A stretch of DNA of 64,000 nucleotides from Corynebacterium sp. J010B-136. Its GTDB lineage: Bacteria; Actinomycetota; Actinomycetes; Mycobacteriales; Mycobacteriaceae. Made by a program: the position numbers and the translations under genes. The first letter of the stretch is position 1; every line of letters begins with the position of its first letter. The notes beneath the pieces were generated by a model. The model did no database searches. It had not been told where the DNA came from and saw only the letters and a list, made by a program, of their open reading frames with translations. The DNA lies in the NCBI RefSeq assembly GCF_002967075.1, contig NZ_PUGE01000005.1:124001-188000 (forward strand). The letters run 5' to 3'. This document shows, one piece after another, positions 1-8,704 of the stretch.

Positions 1-1211
1 AAGCTGCCGGACTATCCGCTGTTGTGGCGTTGCGATGGGAGTCCTTGTGAGGGAGAAAATTCCTAGGGCGACGGTGATGATGGCGCCAATGATCATTAGG
101 GCAACTACGTTGTGAACCGAGATGAAGAAACCGGCAATATATGAAAGAAACACGAAGCTGTGAATACTGAATACGAAAGCCGGCATGAGAGCAGCGCGGA
201 GCTTTTTGGGTAGGGCATTCATGAGCAAGATGGGCATGAATGTGTTTTGGCCACCGTTGCCGATGCCCATGAGGAGACCAGCGAGGAGCGTAAAAGCGAT
301 GTTCCCAGGCTGAAAGAGCAGGGCGATGCCCAAGGCACAGAAGATTCCGGAGATTCCGATACCGGGTCGCATTCGATCTTTAACTAAGAATCCCACGAAG
401 AAGGGTCCGAGCACCAGCCCGATGCTGATGCAAGCGCTAACCAAGCCGTAGACAGCAGGAGCTTCGTTGCGGACGGTCAGGATATAAACCACCAAGCCAA
501 CGTTGACGATTGAACCGAAAAACGCTGTCAATATCGGCGGCAGAATGCGTATAGCGACGCCGGGGAGCGTAAATAGCTCTCTTACTGTGGAAATAAATGA
601 GCGCCGGGCGGGAGTTTCCTGGGCTGCTTCATCATCTGCATTGGAATAGACCGGTTTAAGGCATGCTTCAGTAAGGATGATCCCCAGTATCAGAAGTATC
701 GTGGCGCCCCAAAACACGTAATGCGCGCCAAAAGCGTACAGTAGTCCGCCCAATGTCGGTCCAGCCACAAACCCAGATTGCGAATGGTGGTTGTCCACTT
801 ATTCGCGGTATCTAGCTCGTCTCTGTTAAATGTTTCTGCGATAAATAGCAGAACGATTGTCCATAGGACACCGCCCAAGATTTCCATGAGGCCACTGGCA
901 ATGACTGCAATGACTGGAATGGATGACAAAGCGGTTGCCGCCAGGATTAGCGTAACTAGGGCTTCAGCCAGGAGTGCGTAAATAAACAGTGTCACTAACT
1001 CACGGCGACCATCGAGAAGTTTGCTTGAGACCGGGCCGGAGATAAGCGCTCCGGCAGTTGTTACTGCAAACAATAGGGATGGCCAGAATCCTGCGCCGCT
1101 GTCGATTTCCAATAGCAAAATGACGGCAATGAGCTCGTCAATAACGCTGGTAGCGCATAAAACAATTAAAGCTAAAGCCCACGTGAGTTTCTGTTTCTTC
1201 AATCTTGTCAT
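1..1211 (-). pseudogene. MFS transporter, frameshifted and cut by window edge
   Basis: A major facilitator superfamily membrane transporter read leftward. The ATG at 1211 opens a hydrophobic N-terminal half with about five membrane segments. The reading frame then breaks near 760-772, in a GGGTTT run after codons for IRNLG. In the frame one base away the protein continues sensibly (FVAGPTLGGLLYAFGAH) and stays open to base 1, giving the second half of a 12-helix carrier. One missing G or T in the run would explain this. An in-frame GTG exists at 1256, but ATG 1211 starts a more typical MFS N-terminus. The substrate cannot be told; a drug-exporter-like carrier is a guess. Either a pseudogene or a base-calling error in a homopolymer; the C-terminus lies outside the window. 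Confidence 0.75.
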
Positions 1212-1339
1212 GCCCTTTGTACAACTTTCCCGCCTGGTGCCAATCCATCGCCCCACGTGTTGAGGGTAGTTGGTAGTTAAGTTTTGCTTCTTTGGAAAAA
1301 TAATCTCGGGGGAACTGACGGGAAGCGGCTAAATTACCC

Positions 1340-1345
1340 TACAAT
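1340..1345 (+). promoter_or_regulatory. probable -10 element of the bioB promoter
   Basis: TACAAT at 1340-1345 resembles a -10 box. A weak -35 (CTGACG, 1315-1320) lies 19 bases upstream. Transcription would then start near 1352, at the edge of the first dyad operator, so a bound repressor would block initiation. Inferred from sequence only. Confidence 0.4.
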
Positions 1346-1352
1346 GAGGGAA

Positions 1353-1391
1353 TTAAACGGTGTTTAAGTCCAATGATTAAACAGTGTTCAA
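1353..1391. promoter_or_regulatory. twin BioQ-like operators upstream of bioB
   Basis: Two near-identical 15-bp dyads lie 24 bp centre to centre: TTAAAC-GGT-GTTTAA at 1353-1367 (perfect) and TTAAAC-AGT-GTTCAA at 1377-1391 (one mismatch). Their form, two half-sites around GTT/AAC with a 3-bp gap, resembles the site of BioQ, the TetR-type biotin repressor of corynebacteria and mycobacteria. They overlap the predicted transcription start of bioB. The assignment to BioQ is inference; its gene is not in the window. Confidence 0.6.
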
Positions 1392-1414
1392 TTGATGGTT
1401 TATGCTGCTGTGGC

Positions 1415-2395
1415 ATGACTATCATTGACGTCGCACGCGACAAAGCACTCGAACTAGGCCAGGGACTAAACAAAGAAGAGCTCGTTGAAGTTCTCAACAG
1501 CGATGACTCGCAGCTGGAAGAACTGGCGGATATCGCGCACCAAACGCGTTTGAAGTGGTGTGGGCCGGCGGTGGAGGTGGAAGGAATCATCTCCATCAAG
1601 ACCGGTGGCTGCCCAGAGGACTGCCATTTTTGCTCACAGTCGGGGCTGTTCCAGTCGCCGGTGCGCGCGATTCGCTTGGACATCGCGGAGCTGGTGGAAG
1701 CAGCAAAGAAGACGCAAAAATCGGGCGCAACAGAGTTCTGTATCGTCGCGGCGGTGAAATCTCCCGACCAGCGCCTGTTGGATCAGGTCGCGGTGGCAGT
1801 CCAGGCCATCGAACGCGAAGTCGAGATTGATATCTCATGTTCTTTGGGTACTTTGACCGCCGACCAGGCGCAGCAGCTGCGCGAGATGGGTGTGAAGCGC
1901 TACAACCACAACCTGGAAACCGCGCGCAGCTTCTTCCCACAGGTAGTAACCACGCACACCTGGGAAGAGCGCAAGAACACCCTGGATTTGGTGCGTGGCG
2001 TGGGCATGGAAGTATGCTCCGGCGGCATCATCGGCATGGGCGAATCCCTGGAGCAGCGCGCGGAGTTCGCGGTGCAGCTGGCAGAGATTTCCCCGTGCGA
2101 GGTCCCAATGAACTTCCTGGATCCACGTCCGGGTACGCCTTTTGCTAACCGTCCGTTGGTACCGATGGGCGATGCTTTGCGCGCGGTCGCAGCATTTCGC
2201 TTAGCGATGCCGTCGACCACCCTGCGCTTTGCCGGCGGCCGCGAACTTTCCCTGGGCGATGACGGCACAGAAAAGGGCTTGCTATCCGGTATCAACGCGA
2301 TTATCGCGGGTAACTACCTGACCACACTCGGCCAGGAGATTGAAAAGGATATTGACATGCTTGGTCGCATCGATCTGCCTATTAAGGCCCTGTGA
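1415..2395 (+). CDS. bioB: biotin synthase BioB
   Basis: Radical SAM enzyme that inserts sulfur into dethiobiotin, the last step of biotin synthesis, in the cytoplasm. The [4Fe-4S] motif CxxxCxxC is visible as [10 protein letters not shown] about 60 residues in, and the BioB core with YNHNLETA and the RFAGGRE segment follows. Length is about 326 residues, normal for the family. The open frame extends to an ATG at 1373, but that ATG sits within four bases of the second operator dyad, and the family-like N-terminus [11 protein letters not shown] begins at 1415, so 1415 is chosen. No strong Shine-Dalgarno site precedes it. It overlaps bsaP by one base, implying coupled translation. Control by biotin through the twin dyads is likely. 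Confidence 0.93.
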   Translation: MTIIDVARDKALELGQGLNKEELVEVLNSDDSQLEELADIAHQTRLKWCGPAVEVEGIISIKTGGCPEDCHFCSQSGLFQSPVRAIRLDIAELVEAAKKTQKSGATEFCIVAAVKSPDQRLLDQVAVAVQAIEREVEIDISCSLGTLTADQAQQLREMGVKRYNHNLETARSFFPQVVTTHTWEERKNTLDLVRGVGMEVCSGGIIGMGESLEQRAEFAVQLAEISPCEVPMNFLDPRPGTPFANRPLVPMGDALRAVAAFRLAMPSTTLRFAGGRELSLGDDGTEKGLLSGINAIIAGNYLTTLGQEIEKDIDMLGRIDLPIKAL

Positions 2396-2652
2396 TGACC
2401 TGGCCACCACAACTGGGTGAGTTGGCCACGGCAGTGGTGGCTGGTGATGCGCCAATCTTTCATCCCAACACCGGTCAAGAGCTCGCCACCGGGGCCGAGA
2501 TTTCCCTGCATGCGGCGGCAGCCGCTGGGTTGGATGTCCCGCGCTATTGCCAGTTGTGCGGGCGGCGCATGATGGTACAAGTCCGTCCTGACGGCTGGCT
2601 GGCACACTGCTCCCGGCATGGAGATCTAGATTCTTCGTTGCTTGATTCCTGA
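2395..2652 (+). CDS. bsaP: biotin synthase auxiliary protein BsaP
   Basis: An 85-residue protein translated from ATG 2395, which overlaps the bioB stop (TGATG). A GTG three bases earlier is also possible. The C-terminal half carries YCQLCGRRM and a later HCSRHG, so Cys52, Cys55 and Cys72 with nearby histidines could hold a metal or iron-sulfur cluster. Small proteins of this kind directly behind bioB in mycobacteria and corynebacteria are known as BsaP and are needed for biotin synthase activity, probably by serving its sulfur-donating cluster. The call rests on position, size and the cysteine pattern. Confidence 0.75.
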   Translation: MTWPPQLGELATAVVAGDAPIFHPNTGQELATGAEISLHAAAAAGLDVPRYCQLCGRRMMVQVRPDGWLAHCSRHGDLDSSLLDS

Positions 2653-2657
2653 AGTTC

Positions 2658-3884
2658 TTAGAGGCTTAAGTGTCGAAGGACATCGGCTAGCCGGAGCGCG
2701 CCGCTATCCACGTCCTCTGCCTCGGCAAATTCCGCAGGAGAGTGCGATGTTCCAGAGGGGTTACGCACAAACAGCATGCCGGTGGGGACATGGGTGCTGA
2801 GAGTACCGGCATCGTGTCCGGCGCCGGTGTCTAGCACTGGAGCATCGCTAAGCACGCTCTTCATTTCCTTGCGCAACGCGTTATCGAAATGGACCGTGGG
2901 GGAGAAGGACTCCTCATTAATACGGATTTCGCAGCCTTCGGCCTTTGCCAGCTGCTGTGCACGCTGGGTTATCCGTTCGACGATGGCCTTGGTGGTTTCA
3001 TCATCACGGTGGCGGACGTCGATCCACAGATCAACCTGGGAAGCAATCACGTTCGTGCCACCAGGGGTGACCTCGAATCGGCCCACCGTGGCGCGTGCTT
3101 CGTCGACACTTTGGCCTTCTTCGCGCACGGCGGAGACGATGTGCGCACCCACTACCGTTGGATCCTGCCTATCCTGCATGCGGGTGGTTCCTGCGTGATC
3201 GCCAGTTCCTTTAATGAGGACGTGCCAGCGACCGTGGCCCAAAATGGTGCCGGCGATAGCCACCGGTTGACCAAGGTCTATCAAGCCCTTGCCCTGCTCG
3301 ATGTGCAGTTCCACAAACTGAGCTAATCGGGATAGGCCCTCTTTATCGGCACCAATTGTGGAATGGTCAAACCCGGCAGCTTCAGCGGCTTCGGCATAAG
3401 TGATTCCTTGCGGATCCGTCAGGGCGCGTACCTTCTCCGGAGTGACTGCGCCGGTTGCCAAACGCGAACTTAGACAAGCCAAGCCGAAGCGTGAGCCCTC
3501 CTCTTCTGGAAAGACCATCACGGCAATAGGGCGAGAGGGCTCAAACCCTTCGTTCTTTAAGGCCGCGACAGCGGATAGCGCACTTACTACTCCCAGTGGC
3601 CCGTCGAAATTGCCTCCACCGGGGACTGAGTCCAGGTGACTTCCGGTACCAATCGCATTAGTTCGTTCCTTGCTAGGGGTATCCCACCACGCCCAGAAGA
3701 TTCCATTGCGGTCTTGCTCCACCTCTAGTCCAAGGGACGTGGCCTTGTTGATGAACCACTGGTTTAGTTGTTGCTCCGGTGCGGAGAACACCGGGCGGCT
3801 ATAGCCACCGCGGACAGGGTCTGTTCCGATATCGGCGATTTCACTCAGCAGCGCGCTCGGGGTGATATTGATTGTTCTGGTCAT
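2658..3884 (-). CDS. M20-family N-carbamoyl-amino acid / allantoate amidohydrolase
   Basis: A 408-residue zinc amidohydrolase of the hydantoinase/carbamoylase branch of peptidase family M20. Metal and substrate motifs are all present: GTGSHLDSVPGGG with following NFDGPLGV, FPEEEGSRF, ELHIEQG, GAGHDAG and the C-terminal RNPSGTSHSP. Such enzymes cleave the ureido group of N-carbamoyl-L-amino acids, allantoate or ureidoglycine, releasing ammonia and carbon dioxide. AGGAGG lies seven bases before ATG 3884, and the start overlaps the end of the oxidase gene upstream, so the two are one operon. Next to an amine oxidase, an N-carbamoyl (N-methyl) amino acid is a reasonable substrate, but this is inference. 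Confidence 0.85.
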   Translation of the reverse strand: MTRTINITPSALLSEIADIGTDPVRGGYSRPVFSAPEQQLNQWFINKATSLGLEVEQDRNGIFWAWWDTPSKERTNAIGTGSHLDSVPGGGNFDGPLGVVSALSAVAALKNEGFEPSRPIAVMVFPEEEGSRFGLACLSSRLATGAVTPEKVRALTDPQGITYAEAAEAAGFDHSTIGADKEGLSRLAQFVELHIEQGKGLIDLGQPVAIAGTILGHGRWHVLIKGTGDHAGTTRMQDRQDPTVVGAHIVSAVREEGQSVDEARATVGRFEVTPGGTNVIASQVDLWIDVRHRDDETTKAIVERITQRAQQLAKAEGCEIRINEESFSPTVHFDNALRKEMKSVLSDAPVLDTGAGHDAGTLSTHVPTGMLFVRNPSGTSHSPAEFAEAEDVDSGALRLADVLRHLSL

Positions 3885-3886
3885 GG

Positions 3887-5068
3887 TTAGGCCTCCTGGA
3901 GGAATCGTTGCGGATGGGCGCGAAAGAGTTCGCGTGGTTGTTGAGTGTTGGTGCTGGTAACCAACTCATAGATGGTGCTGCCGATTAAGGGTGCGAATTT
4001 CGCGCCTTGTCCGGAACAGGCAGAGACAATGGTGATGCCTTCGGCGCGGTCGATGATCATGTGGTCATCAGGGATACTTGTGAAAATACAAGTGGTTTCC
4101 GCGTACGGCGTCGGATCAAGGCCTGGGCAATTGGCTTTCACAAAGTCAATGACGCGGTGACGGTTTGCTGCGTCAATGATGCCGTCTTGGTCTCCGGCAT
4201 TTCTAATAACGCGGCCACCGTTATATTCGGCAACTTTCTGTCCCCGGAATCCGGCGTCACCGCCACCGGGGAGTGCATAGCCCTGGAAACCGGGTTCTTT
4301 GGAAATGAGGCACGGCCAGGAGGTGTAGTTGCCTAGCGGGGTCTCTCCCCAGTCTGCGGTATCGCGATAGTGGAAATGGTAGGCGTTTTCTTGGCGCACC
4401 TGAATCTCTGGCATTCGCTCCAAGAATCCTTGCGGCAACTGGAGATTGCCCAGTAGTTTCGGTAGCCAACCGCCGCTGGCAACGATGACCTGTTCTCCCT
4501 CGACGGTATCGCCAGTAGTTGATGTTACGCGATACCCCGTGCCGTGGCGGGTTACTGATTCAACTTCCCAGCCGCAACGCAAATGAGCACCAGCCGAGAT
4601 TGCCAGATTGTTCATGGCGGCAACAGACTCACCCGCGTTGATGACTCCCGCGCCGGGGTGCCAAAGAACCGGGCCTGAGAAGTTGAACTGTGGCCAGCGT
4701 TGTTGGGCTGATGTGGCATCGAGAAGCTCGTGCTCTATTCCTTCCAAGCTCAGAAGGTTGGCCAAGTGTTCCGGATTGCGCACCGAGCCGGTATCTAAGC
4801 AGCCAGAAGGGGTGATCAATCGCTTTCCGGTGATAGCCTCCAGCTCATTCCACTGCGTGCGTGCTTCTTTGACGAGGCTCGTGGTGGGCTGATCCATGTA
4901 CGGGTAGCGGAAAATACGTGCTGACCCATGGGAACTACCGGAGTCGGAGGCGGGGATGGAGCGTTCAAGAATGATGACGTCTTTTCCGCTTTGGGCAAGG
5001 CGCCACGCGGCTGCGGTTCCGAAGAGGCCGGCGCCGATGACGATGTATTGCGTGCTGTCGTGTGCCAC
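3887..5068 (-). CDS. FAD amine oxidase, monomeric sarcosine oxidase / N-methyltryptophan oxidase type
   Basis: Flavoprotein oxidase of about 393 residues. The N-terminal dinucleotide fold is YIVIGAGLFGTAAAWRLA. Near the C-terminus CIFTSIPDDHMIID matches the segment that carries the cysteine covalently bound to FAD in monomeric sarcosine oxidase. It would oxidise N-methyl or secondary amino acids to the amino acid, formaldehyde and peroxide. An ATG at 5104 extends the frame, but AGGAAGG lies about eight bases before GTG 5068 and that start places the FAD fold at the usual distance, so 5068 is preferred. It is first gene of an operon with the M20 amidohydrolase and divergent from a LysR gene. 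C. glutamicum has a comparable soxA-type gene linked to amt and ocd (recalled). Confidence 0.82.
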   Translation of the reverse strand: MAHDSTQYIVIGAGLFGTAAAWRLAQSGKDVIILERSIPASDSGSSHGSARIFRYPYMDQPTTSLVKEARTQWNELEAITGKRLITPSGCLDTGSVRNPEHLANLLSLEGIEHELLDATSAQQRWPQFNFSGPVLWHPGAGVINAGESVAAMNNLAISAGAHLRCGWEVESVTRHGTGYRVTSTTGDTVEGEQVIVASGGWLPKLLGNLQLPQGFLERMPEIQVRQENAYHFHYRDTADWGETPLGNYTSWPCLISKEPGFQGYALPGGGDAGFRGQKVAEYNGGRVIRNAGDQDGIIDAANRHRVIDFVKANCPGLDPTPYAETTCIFTSIPDDHMIIDRAEGITIVSACSGQGAKFAPLIGSTIYELVTSTNTQQPRELFRAHPQRFLQEA

Positions 5069-5128
5069 TTTGAGGGCCTTCCTGAGAGTGTGTCTGTCCG
5101 ACATGCTTGACGTTATGGCGGTTCCGTG

Positions 5129-5161
5129 ATTAACTCCAATACCAATTAGTCGATAGTTAAT
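5129..5161. promoter_or_regulatory. 7-bp inverted repeat between oxidase and lysR genes
   Basis: ATTAACT (5129-5135) and AGTTAAT (5155-5161) form a perfect inverted repeat with a 19-bp gap in the divergent intergenic region. LysR-type regulators commonly bind such interrupted dyads between their own gene and the target. Candidate operator for the adjacent LysR protein. Confidence 0.4.
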
Positions 5162-5183
5162 AGCGAATGGATATCATTGCACC

Positions 5184-6083
5184 ATGGAGCTTCGACAACT
5201 GCGTTATTTCGAGGCCGTAGCCGATGAATTGCACTTCGGAAGAGCGGCGCAGCGGCTGCATATGTCGCAGCCTCCGTTGAGTGCACAGATTGCCCGGCTA
5301 GAAAAAGAACTGGGCGTTAGCCTTTTTGATCGCGCCAACCGGCAAGTGCGGCTTACCCCAGCAGGATTGCATTTGCAGCAGCGTTTGCGAAGCATTCTCG
5401 GGGATATTGATGACACGGTCCAGGAACTTCGCGAATATGCCCGGGGTGCGGTGGGGCGGGTGTCAGTGGGGTTTGTAAGTTCCGCCAACTATGTCTTGCT
5501 GCCGCAGGTCGCATCCCTATTTTCCCAGCGGTACCCGCAAGTGGCTTTGAGTCTTTATCCCTTGACCAGCCACGAGCAGGTAGACGGGCTGCGGTCTGGG
5601 CATATTGACATCGGCATTGTGCGTGATGAAGCACCGGCGGAGGGGTTTACCTCCACTGCGCTTTATTCCGAGGAGCTAATGGTCTGTGTTCCGGAAGATC
5701 ATCGCTTGGCACAACAGTCAATGGTGCATCCAAGTGAATTGGTGGATGAACCACTGATCACCTATCCCCGCCGGCTCATGCCAGGGTTCTCGCACAAGTG
5801 GGAGGAAGTCTTCGGCCACGATGCCGGGCACATGAACGTGGTGCGCGAAGTAATTCACCATGAAACCTCCCTCGGTTTTGTCGCCGGTGGTTGGGGAGTA
5901 AGTATCCTGCCTGAATCCGTTCGTTTTCTACTTCCTGCCTCCCTGCGTCTAGTCCGAATAGAGGGATCGCCTAAGTCTTGGCTGAATGCTGTTCGGCGTG
6001 CAGAGGACGTTCCTCAGGTGGGGGATCCTGCGGACCGCTTTGTGGAATGTTTGCTGGAAGTCGCAGAGTCCGAGCGCGGCTAA
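5184..6083 (+). CDS. LysR-family transcriptional regulator (nitrogen block)
   Basis: A 299-residue regulator starting MELRQLRYFEAVADELHFG, the classic LysR winged helix-turn-helix with MSQPPLSAQIARLEKELG as the recognition part. The periplasmic-binding-protein-like effector domain follows from about residue 90. It is divergent from the oxidase-amidohydrolase operon with a 7-bp dyad between them, so it probably controls that operon in response to its substrate or product. The effector cannot be read from the sequence. It stops about 140 bases before the ammonium channel gene, which has its own AmtR-like box. Confidence 0.9.
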   Translation: MELRQLRYFEAVADELHFGRAAQRLHMSQPPLSAQIARLEKELGVSLFDRANRQVRLTPAGLHLQQRLRSILGDIDDTVQELREYARGAVGRVSVGFVSSANYVLLPQVASLFSQRYPQVALSLYPLTSHEQVDGLRSGHIDIGIVRDEAPAEGFTSTALYSEELMVCVPEDHRLAQQSMVHPSELVDEPLITYPRRLMPGFSHKWEEVFGHDAGHMNVVREVIHHETSLGFVAGGWGVSILPESVRFLLPASLRLVRIEGSPKSWLNAVRRAEDVPQVGDPADRFVECLLEVAESERG

Positions 6084-6172
6084 GCAAAGCCCGTATTTAA
6101 GTCGCTGAACAGCAGTGTGGTTACAGTCACCCCTTTAAAACCTGTCGATCTATAGAAATCTGAAATAGGATA

Positions 6173-6191
6173 CCTATAGACCGATAGATAA
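6173..6191. promoter_or_regulatory. AmtR-type nitrogen-control box upstream of amt
   Basis: CCTATAGACCGATAGATAA at 6173-6191 matches the C. glutamicum AmtR site (CTAT-N6-ATAG with a following A-rich tail) at every core base. It lies about 35 bases before the amt start codon. A weaker copy, GATCTATAGAAATC, lies at 6147-6160. AmtR would repress under ammonium excess; the regulator gene is not in this window. Confidence 0.7.
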
Positions 6192-6225
6192 AGGCGGTCT
6201 GACCAACTTCGCAAAGGACTCTAAA

Positions 6226-7503
6226 ATGGAAGCGGCTGATATAGCATGGGTCATGGCGGCGTTTGCCCTGGTGTCGCTCATGTTTCCTGGACTCGCGTTC
6301 CTCTACGGAGGAGTGATGGGTCGAAATTACACACTGAATATGTTCATGATGGTCATGAGCTCTGTCGGGGTGACAGCAGTGGTTTACGTACTCTACGGCC
6401 ACGGACTTGTGCTCGGTGATTCACTGGGTGGGCTGGGGATAATTGGTAACCCCACGGAGCTCCTCGGGTTCTCACCCATGACCTCCGATGACGGTGGGGG
6501 CGGAACAATCTGGGGAGCTTTCTACGTGCTCTTCGCGGCAATCTCCGTGGCCCTGGTGGCTTCCGGTGCAGCAGGGCGCATGAAGTTTAGTGCCTGGATG
6601 GTCTTCGTAGTCCTGTGGGTGACCTTTGTGTACGCCCCGCTGGGGCATTGGGTATTCGCCATTAGTGATGAAGCGGCAGGATACATCGGCGGATGGATGA
6701 TTAATGTCTTAGAATTCCACGACTTCGCCGGTGGTACCGCTGTGCATATGAATGCTGGCGCCGCTGGACTGGCGTTGGCACTGGTACTCGGTGCGCGTCG
6801 GAATCAGAATGTTCGACCACACAGTCTGCCCCTGACCTTATTGGGTGCGGGGCTAATTGCGGCGGGGTGGTTTGGCTTTAACGGTGGTACTGCCGGCGGC
6901 GCGAACTTCCTGGCCGAGTACGTCATCATGACCTCATTGCTGGCTCTAGCCGGGGGCATGCTGGGCTACATCTTCGTGGAACGAATGCGAGATGGTCACT
7001 TCACCCTTCTGGGTCTAAGCACCGGCATGATTGCTGGACTCGTAGGTATTACTCCATCCGCAGATGCCGTTGGCCCGGTCGGAGCATTGCTCGTAGGCTT
7101 CTCGTCTGCGGCTGCTGCTTGCTGGGCTACAGGATTAAAGCGTCTGTGGAATATCGATGACACTGCCGATGTCTTCGCAGTACACGGTGTTTCCGGAATC
7201 GTCGGTGTCCTCTTCGTCATGCTGGTGGGAAATCCGGACGCACCAGCTGGCGTGGCCGGCGTGCTGCGCGGGGGAGACCCGGCGATGCTCTGGCGGGATC
7301 CGCTTGCCATCGTGGTCACCCTGGCCTTCTCCTTCGGCATGACCTGGCTTCTGGCAACCATTGTGGACAAAACCATGGGGATTCGCATTAGCGCCGAAGA
7401 AGAGGAAGCCGGAATTGACGCCTCCATTCACGCTGAGTCGGCCTATTCCGATAGCGGAGCCCGTCCAAGTCTGCCTAGCAATCGCACAGCAACCACAAAA
7501 TAA
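6226..7503 (+). CDS. amt: ammonium transporter Amt
   Basis: A 425-residue Amt/MEP/Rh-type channel with about eleven membrane helices. Recognisable parts are FYGGVMGRN after the first helix and the two pore histidines, in AGGTAVHMNAGAAG and DVFAVHGVSGIVG. It conducts ammonium or ammonia across the membrane during nitrogen limitation. AAAGGA precedes ATG 6226. The gene is 32 bases upstream of the ornithine-cyclodeaminase-like gene and shares its promoter. The order amt-ocd recalls the amtA-ocd-soxA operon of C. glutamicum, which AmtR controls; here the sarcosine-oxidase-type gene is nearby but divergent. No PII (glnK) gene is adjacent. Confidence 0.93.
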   Translation: MEAADIAWVMAAFALVSLMFPGLAFLYGGVMGRNYTLNMFMMVMSSVGVTAVVYVLYGHGLVLGDSLGGLGIIGNPTELLGFSPMTSDDGGGGTIWGAFYVLFAAISVALVASGAAGRMKFSAWMVFVVLWVTFVYAPLGHWVFAISDEAAGYIGGWMINVLEFHDFAGGTAVHMNAGAAGLALALVLGARRNQNVRPHSLPLTLLGAGLIAAGWFGFNGGTAGGANFLAEYVIMTSLLALAGGMLGYIFVERMRDGHFTLLGLSTGMIAGLVGITPSADAVGPVGALLVGFSSAAAACWATGLKRLWNIDDTADVFAVHGVSGIVGVLFVMLVGNPDAPAGVAGVLRGGDPAMLWRDPLAIVVTLAFSFGMTWLLATIVDKTMGIRISAEEEEAGIDASIHAESAYSDSGARPSLPSNRTATTK

Positions 7504-7535
7504 CCTCCCTCACTTATCTGAAAGGACCACACCAC

Positions 7536-8678
7536 ATGAGCTCTGCAATTGATTTTCTTTACCTCAATGAAAAAGACATGGTTTCCGCGGGCGTGACCGA
7601 TATCGGTCGCTGCGTCGACGTTATGGAAGAAACCCTGATTCTTCTGGCGCGCGGTGACTACCGCATGGCCGGAGCCTCCGCTAACTCGCACGGCGCCCAG
7701 GTCAACTTCCCTGCGGCTCCGGAACATGAAGGTATGCCCTCCGATGGTCCGGATCGCCGATTCATGGCCATGCCCGCTTACCTGGGCGGACGCTTCCGCA
7801 ACTCAGGCGTTAAATGGTACGGCTCGAACACTGAGAACCGAAAGAGCGGTCTGCCTCGTTCTATTCACGTCTTCGTGCTTAACGATGCCGACACTGGCGC
7901 ACCACTTTCCATTATGTCGGCGAACCTGCTGTCGGCGTACCGCACCGGTGCTGTCCCCGGGGTCGGAGTAAAGCACCTGGCAGTCAAGAACGCATCCACC
8001 GTAGGAATCATTGGTCCTGGCGTCATGAGCCGCACAATTCTGGGTGCAGCCCTATCGCAGCGCCCCAGCATCAACGAGGTAAAGGTCAAGGGACGCTCGC
8101 AGGGCTCAACCCAAAATGCCGTTGACTGGATCAAGGAGTCCTATCCCCAGATCGACAATGTCCGGGTTGTTGACACCGAGCAGGAAGCTATCGAGGGCTC
8201 AGACATCGTCATTGCTGGAACCTCCACGTCATCAGAAGGCCCGAGCGGTTTCCCGTACTTCAAAACCGAATGGATCAAGCCCGGTGCTTTGCTGCTCATG
8301 CCGGCTGCTGCCCGCTTAGATGATGATTTTATTGCCTCCGACGCCGCTGAGCTGGTGGTTGATTACACCGGACTGTATGAAGAATGGTTCAACGAAAACG
8401 GCCCGAATGTTACTTATGAGGAACTGTTGGGTATTCCAGGTAACCGTTGGTGGGACATGATGAAGGAAGGCAGTTTGCCTACCGATGCCCTGCACAACAT
8501 CGGTGACATCGCCGACGGCAAGGTTCCGGGGCGTATCAATAACGAGCAGATCTTCTGTTTCTCCATCGGTGGCATGCCCGTCGAGGACGTCGCATGGGCT
8601 ACCGAAATTTATGAAAACGCTAAGGACAAGGGCATCGGTACTGAGCTCAATCTTTGGGACACACCGGCGCTCGCATAA
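7536..8678 (+). CDS. ocd: ornithine cyclodeaminase / mu-crystallin family protein
   Basis: A 380-residue member of the ornithine cyclodeaminase family. The Rossmann NAD(P) site is VGIIGPGVMSRTILGAAL, preceded by AYRTGAVPGVGVKHLA, the usual approach to that fold. Classical members convert ornithine to proline and ammonia; others are imine reductases or dehydrogenases, and relatives in actinobacteria are annotated tyramine oxidase subunit B. AAAGGA lies before ATG 7536. It follows amt by 32 bases, so it belongs to the nitrogen-control operon. Ammonia release would suit that context, but the true substrate is not shown by the sequence. Confidence 0.8.
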   Translation: MSSAIDFLYLNEKDMVSAGVTDIGRCVDVMEETLILLARGDYRMAGASANSHGAQVNFPAAPEHEGMPSDGPDRRFMAMPAYLGGRFRNSGVKWYGSNTENRKSGLPRSIHVFVLNDADTGAPLSIMSANLLSAYRTGAVPGVGVKHLAVKNASTVGIIGPGVMSRTILGAALSQRPSINEVKVKGRSQGSTQNAVDWIKESYPQIDNVRVVDTEQEAIEGSDIVIAGTSTSSEGPSGFPYFKTEWIKPGALLLMPAAARLDDDFIASDAAELVVDYTGLYEEWFNENGPNVTYEELLGIPGNRWWDMMKEGSLPTDALHNIGDIADGKVPGRINNEQIFCFSIGGMPVEDVAWATEIYENAKDKGIGTELNLWDTPALA

Positions 8679-8704
8679 TAATGACGGCAGTAAACTAAAT
8701 TGTC

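Noticed and set aside
1373..1414. N-terminal extension of BioB from ATG 1373
   Set aside because: The ATG lies at the second operator dyad and the extension (rich in Cys) is not BioB-like.
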